From: Larkinella punicea
Lineage (GTDB): Bacteria > Bacteroidota > Bacteroidia > Cytophagales > Spirosomataceae
DNA length: 64,000 nucleotides
Assembly (NCBI RefSeq): GCF_003334855.1
Contig: NZ_QOWE01000008.1
Coordinates: 237,455-301,454, forward strand
Reading direction: 5' to 3'
Shown: piece by piece, positions 44,273-51,702 of the stretch
Numbering within the stretch: the stretch's first letter is position 1
Layout of the letters: the number at the start of each line of letters is the position of its first letter
Translations under genes and position numbers: made by a program
Notes under the pieces: model-generated
Seen by the model: only the letters and a program-made list of their open reading frames with translations
Databases searched by the model: none
Told to the model about the DNA's origin: nothing

Positions 44273-45772
44273 ATGAAAATTCTGACCGTTGAACAAACCC
44301 GCACCCTCGATCAATATACCATTGAGCATGAACCCATTGCGCCCATCAACCTCATGGAAAGGGCTGCTCAGGCGTTTACCGACTGGTATACGGCCCGGTT
44401 TGACAAAACCCGTCCCGTTCGGGTTTTCTGCGGATTGGGTAACAACGGCGGTGACGGTTTGGCCATTGCGCGTTTACTGACCCAGTTGGAATATTCCGTT
44501 CAGACGTATGTGGTCCGCTACGCTCCCCGCGAATCCGATGACTTCATGCACAACCACCGGCGGTTGAAGCTGATTTCTTCCATCAATTACATTGAAAATG
44601 AACGCGATATACCGATTATCCGAAACCGGGAAGTGGTGATTGATGCCATTCTGGGCTCGGGGCTCTCCCGAACCACGGAGGGTATTGTTCAGGCGGTGAT
44701 CGACGCCATCAACCACAGTCCGGCCACGGTCGTTGCCGTCGATATTGCCAGCGGTCTCTTTGCCGACACGGCCAACGGCCCCAATTCTACCATCATTCAG
44801 CCGGATTATACCGTCGCGTTTCACCTGCCGAAACTGGCTTTTTTGCAACCAACGCTGGGGCTGTATGTTGGTGAATGGCACTGGGTCGACATTGGATTGA
44901 GCCGGGTGTTTATCGAACGAACACCGACGACTTATTTTTACACGACCGAACAGGAAGCCCGGCATTTGTTACGCCCACGAAACCGCTTTTCCCACAAAGG
45001 ATCGTTCGGACACGCCCTGCTGCTGGTCGGCAGTTACGGAAAAATAGGGGCCGGTGTTCTTGCGTCCAAAGCCTGCCTGCGGTCGGGGGTTGGGCTACTG
45101 ACGGTACAGATGCCCCGCTGTGGCTACGAAATTCTGCAAACCACCGTTCCGGAAGCCATGTGTTTGCCCGATGGTCATTTGCACATCCTGTCGGGACAGT
45201 CGGAACTGGAAGCACCCGAACTAAGCAGCTATTCGGCCATTGGCGTCGGCCCCGGCATTGGCACCGCTCCCGAAACCCTGGCAATGTTGCGCAACCTGCT
45301 GTCGGAAGCCAGAAAACCGATGGTGATCGACGCCGATGCCATTAACCTGATTGCCAGGAATCGCGACCTGATCGATAAAATACCGAAGAACAGCATTTTA
45401 ACCCCCCACCCCAAAGAGTTTGAGCGCCTGACGCGACGCTGGACGAGCGATTATGACAAACTGGGCATCCTGCGGGATTTTGCCCAGCGCAACCAGTTTG
45501 TCGTCGTTTTGAAAGGCGCCCACACGGCGATTGCTACGCCGGACGGTACTACCCATTTTAACTCGACCGGAAATCCGGGCATGAGCACCGGCGGAACCGG
45601 CGACGTTCTGACAGGGATTCTGACGGCCCTGATCGCTCAGGGCTATGACCCGGTGGAAGCGGCTGTACTGGGTGTTTTTGAACACGGGCGGGCGGGCGAT
45701 CGCGCGGCTGACCAACGCGGCCCCATTGGTCTGACGGCTTCCGACATCATCGAAGCCCTGCGGTGGGATTAA
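44273..45772 (+). CDS. nnr: Bifunctional NAD(P)HX epimerase / dehydratase
   Basis: 499 codons. Repairs hydrated NAD(P)H. Residues 1-~215 are the YjeF-N epimerase domain (FCGLGNNGGDGLAIARLL, GSGLSRTTEG, VAVDIASGLF). Residues ~225-499 are the ADP-dependent dehydratase domain (GSFGHALLLVGSYGKIGA, VIDADAINLIAR, ILTPHPKEFERL, NPGMSTGGTGDVLTG). Fusion of the two is usual in bacteria. A long non-coding structured region follows. Confidence 0.95.
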   Translation: MKILTVEQTRTLDQYTIEHEPIAPINLMERAAQAFTDWYTARFDKTRPVRVFCGLGNNGGDGLAIARLLTQLEYSVQTYVVRYAPRESDDFMHNHRRLKLISSINYIENERDIPIIRNREVVIDAILGSGLSRTTEGIVQAVIDAINHSPATVVAVDIASGLFADTANGPNSTIIQPDYTVAFHLPKLAFLQPTLGLYVGEWHWVDIGLSRVFIERTPTTYFYTTEQEARHLLRPRNRFSHKGSFGHALLLVGSYGKIGAGVLASKACLRSGVGLLTVQMPRCGYEILQTTVPEAMCLPDGHLHILSGQSELEAPELSSYSAIGVGPGIGTAPETLAMLRNLLSEARKPMVIDADAINLIARNRDLIDKIPKNSILTPHPKEFERLTRRWTSDYDKLGILRDFAQRNQFVVVLKGAHTAIATPDGTTHFNSTGNPGMSTGGTGDVLTGILTALIAQGYDPVEAAVLGVFEHGRAGDRAADQRGPIGLTASDIIEALRWD

Positions 45773-45890
45773 CACCCGTGGCGGTTTTTCATGGTAGAAA
45801 TACCCGTCTTTAAAAAAGATTTCTTCTTCTCCATCTATTTTCTTACAACCATCGTAGATACAAGCGGGTCTAACGCTGTGTAATACGTCC

Positions 45891-45924
45891 CCAATGGGTG
45901 TAGAAAAAAATCTACACTTATTGG
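45891..45924. repeat. Hairpin H1 in the gene-free stretch 45773-46209
   Basis: CCAATGGGTGTAGA (45891-45904), A6 loop, TCTACACTTATTGG (45911-45924). As RNA it is a continuous 14-bp stem with two G-U pairs. No T-run follows, and it is ~120 bp past the nnr stop, so a terminator is not obvious. First of three structured elements in this stretch. Confidence 0.6.
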
Positions 45925-46017
45925 AAAATTCCCGGTTTTAACCAACAGAAAAATTTGCTTTTTAGCACTTTTTGATTGAAGAACCTATTGAAAATCAAAC
46001 ACATTTAACCATTGGTG

Positions 46018-46060
46018 AGTCAAATACGAAAAACCGTATTCAATGGAATAGTATTTGACT
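46018..46060. repeat. Perfect 10-bp inverted repeat H2
   Basis: AGTCAAATAC (46018-46027) and GTATTTGACT (46051-46060) with a 23-nt loop that contains a further GTATT pairing with AATAC. Either a stem in RNA or a two-fold symmetric protein site. Confidence 0.6.
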
Positions 46061-46074
46061 AGCAATTAAGTAGT

Positions 46075-46146
46075 CCGGGCGGTTTACCCTGTAGAAACTA
46101 CCTGTTTTGAAAATCACGTAGTTGTACGCATTTCAAAATCGCCCGG
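46075..46146 (+). other. Candidate structured RNA (three-way-junction-like fold) upstream of a small gene
   Basis: Closing stem CCGGGCG (46075-46081) with CGCCCGG (46140-46146). Inside are a small hairpin GTAG-aaa-CTAC (46091-46101) and a second arm TTTTGAAA (46105-46112) with TTTCAAAA (46131-46138), itself capped by CGTA-gttg-TACG (46117-46128). Four nested or adjacent pairings in 72 nt are unlikely in ordinary spacer DNA. It ends 63 bp before the ATG of the 55-codon gene, so a leader riboregulator, a small RNA or a multi-part operator are all possible. No known RNA family recognised. Confidence 0.45.
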
Positions 46147-46209
46147 ATTGCCGAATTTTGTAGCCTATATCCAGCATATCCTATATCAACACCATAATTG
46201 ACCATTACC

Positions 46210-46377
46210 ATGAGAAACGTTGTCCCAAAAGAATGGAGAGCAAATCGTACAGGAAGCCGCCGTGCCCGATTTGAAATTGACCAGATTTCATTGCTAGGCG
46301 TCTTGACCGTCATGATTTTTGCCTATATTCTCTTCCACTTCGTTTACCCGATCATTTCGAAAGGGTTGTTCTGGTAA
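46210..46377 (+). CDS. 55-aa single-pass membrane protein
   Basis: ATG 46210 to TAA 46377. The N-terminal half is basic (RNVVPKEWRANRTGSRRARF), then FEIDQIS and one membrane helix (LLGVLTVMIFAYILFHFVYP) and a short tail ending GLFW. It is bounded upstream by the structured region and downstream by a strong terminator, so it looks like a real transcription unit. Positive-inside charge predicts a cytoplasmic N-terminus. No family recognised. Confidence 0.6.
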   Translation: MRNVVPKEWRANRTGSRRARFEIDQISLLGVLTVMIFAYILFHFVYPIISKGLFW

Positions 46378-46418
46378 TGTAAACCGAGTAATCCACACCA
46401 AAGCATCATCCACACCAA

Positions 46419-46480
46419 AACAGATTTCATTAGGAAAAGCGGATTTCAAAACCGGCTGCTCCTGATGAAATCTGTTTTTT
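46419..46480. terminator. Terminator between the 55-aa gene and feoB
   Basis: AACAGATTTCATTAGGA (46419-46435) pairs with TCCTGATGAAATCTGTT (46460-46476), 16 of 17 pairs, then T-run to 46480. Loop 24 nt. A short A-run on the left side may let it serve feoB from the other direction too; it touches the feoB stop. Confidence 0.8.
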
Positions 46481-48618
46481 CATTTCATCAGTTGATAAAC
46501 CAGAAAAGCGGACCCATACGCCAGAACACTCATGTAGGCTAACTGGATCATGGGCCACTTCCACCCTTTTGTCTCGCGGTAAACGGTTGCAATCGTGCTC
46601 ATGCACATCATCGCGAATACGTAAAAAACCAGCAATGAAAAGGCTACTGCGGGCGTATACATGGGTTCTCCCGTCTCCGGATTGATTTCTGCCGCCAGTT
46701 TTTCCCGAATCGTACTGTCGTTTCCTTCGTCGGCACTCCCGATGCTGTAGATGGTGGCAATGGTTCCGACGAACACTTCGCGGGCCGCAAACGAACTGAT
46801 GAGGGCGATGCCAATTTTCCAGTCGTAGCCCAGCGGTTTGATCACCGGCTCCAGAATTTTACCGAACCGACCGGCATACGAGGCTTCCAGTTTCCCGGAA
46901 GCGACCCGGTTTTCCACCTCCTCAGTCGGCAGATTGGCATATTGACTCCGAGCCCGGTTTTCAGCCTGTTCCAGCGCATCGCCGGGACCGTAGGACGCCA
47001 GCACCCACAACACAATCGAAATGGCGACGATGACCCGTCCGGCCTGCCAGACGAACGACGTGACACTATCCCATACCGTGATGCCGACGTGGTTCCAGCG
47101 CGGCCATTTGTAGGTCGGCAGTTCCATCACAAACAGGCTTCGTTCTTTGGCTTTGATGATGAGTTTGAAAGCATAGGCCGCCACCAGAGCCGCCACCAGC
47201 CCGAGCAGATACAAGCCCATCATTACGATTCCCTGTAAATTCAGGAAACCCAATACGGTTTTTTCCGGCACCACCAGCGCGATCAGAATGGTGTAGATGG
47301 GCAAGCGGGCCGAACAACTCATGAGGGGCGTCACCAAAATGGTGATTAGTCGCTCACGCCAGGAACCGATGCTGCGGGTGGCCATGATGGCCGGGACGGC
47401 ACAGGCCACGCCCGAAATCAGCGGCACCACACTCCGGCCGTTTAACCCAAACTGCCGCATGATGCGGTCCATCAGCACCATCACCCGCGACATATACCCC
47501 GATTCTTCGAGCAACGAAACCAGCAGAAACAGGAAGGCAATTTGCGGAATGAAAACGACGACACCACCCACCCCGGCAATGATTCCGTCCGTCAGTAAAT
47601 CCGTAAGCGGACTATCGGGAAGTTGATCGTGGAGCGTGCCGTTGAGCCAGGCCACACCCGCGTCGATGCCATCGACAAACGGCTGCGCCCAGGCAAAAAT
47701 AGCCTGAAAAATCAGGAGCAAAACCGTTGCAAAAATGGCATACCCCCAGACCGGGTGCAGCAGAATCTGGTCGATCCGCTGGCTCCAGGTCGACTGGTCG
47801 AGGGGCCGTTTGTCCGTCACGACGGTTTTGACCACTTCGCCAATGCGCTTGTACCGCCCAATGGTTTCCTTCGCCTGAAAATCGACATCGTCGAACTGGT
47901 ATTTTTCAATCAGGCCGTCCAGTTTAACCCGTTGCGGTTGTCCGAGAAACGAAAACCCATCGTGTTGGATGAGGTATTGCAGCGCGAGGTAGTTGTTGGT
48001 GAGCTGGTATTGCTGCCGCACGTCGGAAATCAGTCCCTTCATGTCGTGTCCGGCCAGGGCCGTCTGCTGTCCGGGATCAAAAAAAAGCGTTTCCGAAACC
48101 GTCGGCTGGCCAATTTGCTGCTCGATGGCTACCTTCAACAGTTCCAGCCCCTCCCCGATCCGCGCATTAATTTTCACGACCGGCACGCCCAATTGCATCG
48201 ACAACCGAACGGCATTGATTTCAAGCTGCTGCTGCCGGGCAATGTCCAGCATATTCAGCGCCATAATAACCGGTACGCCCAAATCCTGAATCTGACTGAA
48301 CAACAGCAGGTTGCGGTTCAGATTCGAGGCATCGACCACCACCACGGCCACATCCGGATAATCGGGATGCTGCGGATTGGCCAGAATATCCGTTACGACC
48401 TGTTCGTCGACAGACTTGGGATAGATGCTGTAAACGCCCGGCAGGTCGATGACTGAAATTTCGGTGGTCTCATTCAGAAAAGCCGTTCCCGATTTTTTAT
48501 CGACGGTCACACCGGGAAAGTTGCCCACTTTCTGGCGAAGGCCGGTCAATTGATTAAACAGCGATGATTTTCCGGAGTTCGGATTGCCCACGAGGGCGAT
48601 GACAGGTTTTGATTTCAA
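46480..48618 (-). CDS. feoB: Ferrous iron transport protein B
   Basis: 712 codons. N-terminal G protein: G1 GNPNSGKSS (11-19), G3 DLPG, G4 NMLD; then a guanine dissociation inhibitor-like helical region and the membrane part with two Gate motifs (VVPLISGVACAVPAIMATR and SCSARLPIYTIL). Imports Fe2+ across the inner membrane. Preceded by feoA in the same direction; an attenuator-like hairpin lies between them. Confidence 0.96.
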   Translation of the reverse strand: MKSKPVIALVGNPNSGKSSLFNQLTGLRQKVGNFPGVTVDKKSGTAFLNETTEISVIDLPGVYSIYPKSVDEQVVTDILANPQHPDYPDVAVVVVDASNLNRNLLLFSQIQDLGVPVIMALNMLDIARQQQLEINAVRLSMQLGVPVVKINARIGEGLELLKVAIEQQIGQPTVSETLFFDPGQQTALAGHDMKGLISDVRQQYQLTNNYLALQYLIQHDGFSFLGQPQRVKLDGLIEKYQFDDVDFQAKETIGRYKRIGEVVKTVVTDKRPLDQSTWSQRIDQILLHPVWGYAIFATVLLLIFQAIFAWAQPFVDGIDAGVAWLNGTLHDQLPDSPLTDLLTDGIIAGVGGVVVFIPQIAFLFLLVSLLEESGYMSRVMVLMDRIMRQFGLNGRSVVPLISGVACAVPAIMATRSIGSWRERLITILVTPLMSCSARLPIYTILIALVVPEKTVLGFLNLQGIVMMGLYLLGLVAALVAAYAFKLIIKAKERSLFVMELPTYKWPRWNHVGITVWDSVTSFVWQAGRVIVAISIVLWVLASYGPGDALEQAENRARSQYANLPTEEVENRVASGKLEASYAGRFGKILEPVIKPLGYDWKIGIALISSFAAREVFVGTIATIYSIGSADEGNDSTIREKLAAEINPETGEPMYTPAVAFSLLVFYVFAMMCMSTIATVYRETKGWKWPMIQLAYMSVLAYGSAFLVYQLMK

Positions 48619-48633
48619 GGGTACTATAGAATG

Positions 48634-48665
48634 AAAAAGCCGGGAACTGTCTCACAACACCCGGC
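48634..48665 (-). terminator. Attenuator-like hairpin between feoA and feoB
   Basis: On the minus strand GCCGGG (48665-48660), 15-nt loop, CCCGGC (48644-48639), then T5 (48638-48634), 16 bp before the feoB start. It has the form of an intrinsic terminator inside the operon and would lower feoB relative to feoA unless read through. Confidence 0.6.
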
Positions 48666-48677
48666 CCCCTGGCGATA

Positions 48678-48920
48678 TTATTGTTCGATTAATATGGTAG
48701 CCGCTTCTGATTTCCGCATCGATAAACAGTACCCGGAAACATTCAGACAAATGGGGTCTCCCAACGGCGCTTTGCAGTGCAAACACACTTCCGTGCCGGG
48801 CAAGCATCCCATTTCAAGCAACTTCAGCGACATCCATTGGTCACTAAATGATTCGATTACCGCTTTTTCGCCAACCTTTAAATCGGCGACACTGCGCTTC
48901 TGTATTTTTCGGTGGGGCAT
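48678..48920 (-). CDS. feoA: Ferrous iron transport protein A
   Basis: 80 codons. SH3-like FeoA domain: SVADLKVGEKAVIESF, LLEMGCLPGTEVCLHCKAPLGDPICLNVSGYCLSMRKSEAATI. Cytoplasmic partner that assists FeoB. The protein contains several Cys residues, unusual in number for FeoA. A 14-bp palindrome lies ~45 bp upstream. Confidence 0.93.
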   Translation of the reverse strand: MPHRKIQKRSVADLKVGEKAVIESFSDQWMSLKLLEMGCLPGTEVCLHCKAPLGDPICLNVSGYCLSMRKSEAATILIEQ

Positions 48921-48961
48921 TCGCGTACGATATTTAGACTCATTACAAATTAATGCAAGTT

Positions 48962-48975
48962 AACGGATATCCGTT
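48962..48975. promoter_or_regulatory. 14-bp palindrome upstream of feoA, possible operator
   Basis: AACGGATATCCGTT, a perfect palindrome, 42 bp before the feoA start within the 310-bp gap 48921-49230. A metal-responsive repressor site is an attractive guess given the gene it precedes, but it does not match a Fur or DtxR consensus that I know. Confidence 0.4.
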
Positions 48976-49144
48976 CGCTTTTACAAGAAATGTTTCAAAA
49001 AAACCGGGGTTTTCTGGCTGGACGAGTAAACGAAAAAATTAGTTAAAACGGGCAGATTCCACAAACCGGATTAATTCCGGGAGTCGTTCGCTCCTGCCCG
49101 TGAAAAAACCGCCCTGGTATCAAGCTGAACTGGGGTTTGTGTTG

Positions 49145-49152
49145 TAATTTTG
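49145..49152 (+). promoter_or_regulatory. Putative -7 box of the ccm operon
   Basis: TAATTTTG matches TAnnTTTG, giving a leader of ~70 nt. The leader holds a short hairpin GAGGG-taaaat-CCCTC at 49204-49219, 11 bp before the ccmB ATG, which could influence translation. Confidence 0.5.
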
Positions 49153-49230
49153 TAGAATCTGGTACAAACACTCGAAATTCATACATTTTGACCGGATGAC
49201 GGAGGGTAAAATCCCTCAGGCGACAGCGCA

Positions 49231-49899
49231 ATGCAACAGATCAGAGTATTAATCAGCAAAGAATTTCGGTTGGAATGGCGGCAGCGATATGCCCTGAACG
49301 GGATGCTGCTCTACATCGTCAGCACGGTTTTCGTTTGTTTTTTGAGCTTCAGCCTGCGCCGGAACCAACTGACGCCGATGGTCTGGAACGCTTTGTTCTG
49401 GATTATCCTGTTGTTTACGGCCATCAATGCCATTGCCAAAAGTTTTGTTCAGGAACGCGCCGGGCGGCTTTTGTACTACTACACACTGGTCAGTCCGCAG
49501 AAAATCATCCTGTCCAAAATTGTATACAACACCCTGCTGATGCTGGTGTTGGCCGGTTTGGGGTTCGGGATTTATACGCTGGTGATGGGCGTTCCCGGTG
49601 AGGGGATGGACATGCCTCTGTTTGTGGTCAATCTGTTGCTGGGTGCCATCGGCTTTGCGGCCTCGCTTACGCTGGTTGCGGGCATTGCCTCCAAAGCCGA
49701 AAATAGTGCGACACTCATGGCGGTTCTGAGTTTTCCGGTGGTGCTTCCCTTGCTGCTTATGCTGATTCGGGTGTCAAAAAATGCACTTGATGGTTTAGAC
49801 CGTAGCGTTAGTCTGGACGAAATCGGAACTTTGCTGGCCATCGATGCCATTGTGCTGGTGTTGTCGGTGTTGTTATTTCCCTATTTGTGGAGAAGTTAA
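49231..49899 (+). CDS. ccmB: Heme exporter subunit CcmB
   Basis: 222 codons with six membrane helices. Permease part of the CcmABCD complex that frees holo-CcmE during cytochrome c maturation. Family pattern: SKEFRLEWRQRYALNGMLLY at the N-terminus, FVQERAGRLLYYYTLVSPQ, LLGAIGFAASLTLVAGIA, and LSFPVVLPLLLM. No ccmA ATPase gene lies next to it or elsewhere in the window. First gene of ccmB-C-D-E-F. Confidence 0.92.
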   Translation: MQQIRVLISKEFRLEWRQRYALNGMLLYIVSTVFVCFLSFSLRRNQLTPMVWNALFWIILLFTAINAIAKSFVQERAGRLLYYYTLVSPQKIILSKIVYNTLLMLVLAGLGFGIYTLVMGVPGEGMDMPLFVVNLLLGAIGFAASLTLVAGIASKAENSATLMAVLSFPVVLPLLLMLIRVSKNALDGLDRSVSLDEIGTLLAIDAIVLVLSVLLFPYLWRS

Positions 49900-49906
49900 A
49901 ATAACT

Positions 49907-50605
49907 ATGAAAAAAAACTGGTGGAAAGCCCTGGCCGTTGTCATCATGACGTACGTGATCTGGGTCGGTCTTCTGGGAACGGTTCCCCGTCAACCCATTC
50001 TGAATGAGAGCATTCGCAACGTCTATTTTCACGTTCCGCTGTGGTTTTCGATGATCATCCTGATGCTGACGTCGATGATTTACTCGATCCGGTATCTGCG
50101 AAAAGGGCGAATGGACGACGATCATATTTCCGTGGAGTTTGCCAACAGCGCCATCTTATACGGTATTCTAGGGTGTGCAACCGGCTCACTCTGGGCGAGC
50201 GTCACCTGGGGAGATCCGTGGCCGAACGACCCGAAACTCAACAGCGTTGCGGTCGGAATGCTGATGTATTTTGCTTACCTGATTCTGCGTAACTCGTTTG
50301 ATGACGAACTGCGCCGGGCCCGGATTTCGGCGATCTATAACATTTTTGCCTTTGCGGTTTTTGTTCCGCTCATTTTTATTCTGCCCCGGCTCACCGATTC
50401 GCTGCATCCGGGCAACGGCGGCAACCCGGCTTTTGGCAAATACGACATGGACAGCGGCATGCGGCTGGTGTTGTATCCATCCGTGATCGGTATGACGTTA
50501 CTGGGCGTCTGGATTACCCAACTGCGGGTGCGGCTGCGTCGGCTACGCGACCGGCTGGATCATGTCAACGATGCCCTGCCAAAAGCCCATTCCACCGCGG
50601 AATGA
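49907..50605 (+). CDS. ccmC: Heme transporter/attachment protein CcmC
   Basis: 232 codons from ATG 49907, the frame being open upstream inside ccmB. Six membrane helices. The Trp-rich heme loop is WGDPWPNDPKLN, with the flanking His ligands probably in FHVPLWFSM and the later periplasmic loop. It places heme on CcmE. 7 bp after ccmB. Confidence 0.92.
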   Translation: MKKNWWKALAVVIMTYVIWVGLLGTVPRQPILNESIRNVYFHVPLWFSMIILMLTSMIYSIRYLRKGRMDDDHISVEFANSAILYGILGCATGSLWASVTWGDPWPNDPKLNSVAVGMLMYFAYLILRNSFDDELRRARISAIYNIFAFAVFVPLIFILPRLTDSLHPGNGGNPAFGKYDMDSGMRLVLYPSVIGMTLLGVWITQLRVRLRRLRDRLDHVNDALPKAHSTAE

Positions 50606-50647
50606 TTAGCCGACCAAACTTGTTACCACTTTACACTACTCACTACT

Positions 50648-50857
50648 ATGATACCTAAATTCCTAGTCCTTTGCTTTTTGTTGTTGCTGTCGTTCAGCAG
50701 TCAGGCTCAGGAAATTGAGATGGCTGACCGGCTTCGGGCCGATGGTAAAATCTGGGTCGTTGTGGCCGTATTTCTGGTCACCTTTGCGGGAGTCATTGCC
50801 TACCTCATCCGACTGGATACGAAAATCAGTAAACTGGAAAAAGAAATTTCGAAATAG
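50648..50857 (+). CDS. CcmD family small membrane protein
   Basis: 69 codons. Signal-like N-terminus (LLLLSFSSQAQE), then one membrane helix (IWVVVAVFLVTFAGVIAYLI) and a charged tail with LDTKISKLEKEIS. Size, topology and position between ccmC and ccmE fit CcmD, which helps release holo-CcmE. The putative cleavable signal peptide is unusual for CcmD. Confidence 0.8.
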   Translation: MIPKFLVLCFLLLLSFSSQAQEIEMADRLRADGKIWVVVAVFLVTFAGVIAYLIRLDTKISKLEKEISK

Positions 50858-50862
50858 ACATG

Positions 50863-50929
50863 AGACGATAGACAAGAGAGTAAAGAAATGTAGGATGCAT
50901 TTTTGTCTTTACTCTCTTGTCTATCGTCT
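50863..50929. repeat. Perfect 24-bp inverted repeat between ccmD and ccmE
   Basis: Arms 50863-50886 and 50906-50929, starting AGACGATAGACAAGAGAG, loop 19 nt. It begins 5 bp after the ccmD stop and ends 12 bp before the ccmE ATG. No T-run. Confidence 0.93.
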
Positions 50930-50941
50930 TTCCTCTCCATC

Positions 50942-51382
50942 ATGAAAAAAACACATATTCTCGGTATTGTCGTGATTGCCCTGGCAATCGGTATCATCAT
51001 CTCCACCGCGGGGGATGCCAGTTCTTACGTGACTTTCACCCAGGCGGCTGAACTGGCCAAAAGTGGTGAATCTGACGGCGTTCACGTCGTGGGCACCCTG
51101 ACAAAAGACGCTCAGGGCAAGATCATCAACATGGTGTATCAACCCCAGGTCGACCCCAACCGTTTCGAATTCACGCTGATCGACACCGAAAACCACCTCC
51201 AGAAAGTGGTTTACAATTCGCCCAAACCGCAGGATTTCGACCGTTCCGAACAGGTGGTGGTGATCGGCAGCATGCAGGGTGATCATTTCCGCGCTGACAA
51301 AATCCTGCTGAAATGCCCGTCGAAATACCAGGATAACAAGCTGGAAACGAAGGAATACGAAGCTAAAACGGCAAAGCTATAA
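50942..51382 (+). CDS. ccmE: Cytochrome c maturation heme chaperone CcmE, Cys variant
   Basis: 146 codons from ATG 50942. N-terminal membrane anchor (residues 5-22), then the OB-fold periplasmic domain (GVHVVGTLTKDAQGKI, FEFTLIDTENHLQKVVYN, VVVIGSMQGDHFRADKILLKCPSKY). In the usual family the heme is bound by His in HxxxY; here the position is Cys125 in CPSKY (CxxxY), with Tyr129 kept. Cys-type CcmE occurs in reduced Ccm systems described from Desulfovibrio and archaea. Between two long inverted repeats in the ccm operon. Confidence 0.93.
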   Translation: MKKTHILGIVVIALAIGIIISTAGDASSYVTFTQAAELAKSGESDGVHVVGTLTKDAQGKIINMVYQPQVDPNRFEFTLIDTENHLQKVVYNSPKPQDFDRSEQVVVIGSMQGDHFRADKILLKCPSKYQDNKLETKEYEAKTAKL

Positions 51383-51410
51383 AGAGATGACAAAATGGTT
51401 CTAATGGTTG

Positions 51411-51660
51411 AAAATGGTTGAATGGTTTTGATGGTTAAAATGGTTAGGTGATCGAACGCTTTCAATCATGACCAATACCTTCCACCTAGGACTTTCGCTT
51501 TTACCCCTAAATCCCCTAAAGGACGGTCGGCCGCTGCCGGACTTTCTGATCCGGATTAAGCAGTGTCCAAGTCCCCTTTAAGGGATTTAGGGGTAAAAGC
51601 GAAAGTGTAAAGAATTATCAGACGTAAGTCCTACAACCATCAAAACCATTCAACCATTTT
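51411..51660. repeat. Nested double inverted repeat between ccmE and ccmF
   Basis: Outer arms 51411-51436 and 51635-51660 match perfectly over 26 bp and consist of ATGGTT-type words; further copies of the word run on both sides (51395-51410, 51661-51700). Inner arms 51491-51522 and 51575-51606 match at 31 of 32 positions and contain ACCCCTAAATCCC. The ~320-bp gap between ccmE and ccmF is made of this element and holds no gene. The inner arm resembles the inner arm of 57381-57568. Confidence 0.93.
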
Positions 51661-51702
51661 TAACCATAAAACCATCCCTTTAGCCATTCGAACCATTCAA
51701 TC

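Noticed and set aside
46073..46085. Resemblance of AGTCCGGGC to the conserved core of bacterial RNase P RNA
   Set aside because: Only this short word matches; the other conserved RNase P segments and the expected length are absent.
49204..49219. Hairpin GAGGG-taaaat-CCCTC as a riboswitch ahead of ccmB
   Set aside because: Only a 5-bp stem, with no flanking conserved core of a riboswitch class that I know; kept as a simple leader hairpin.
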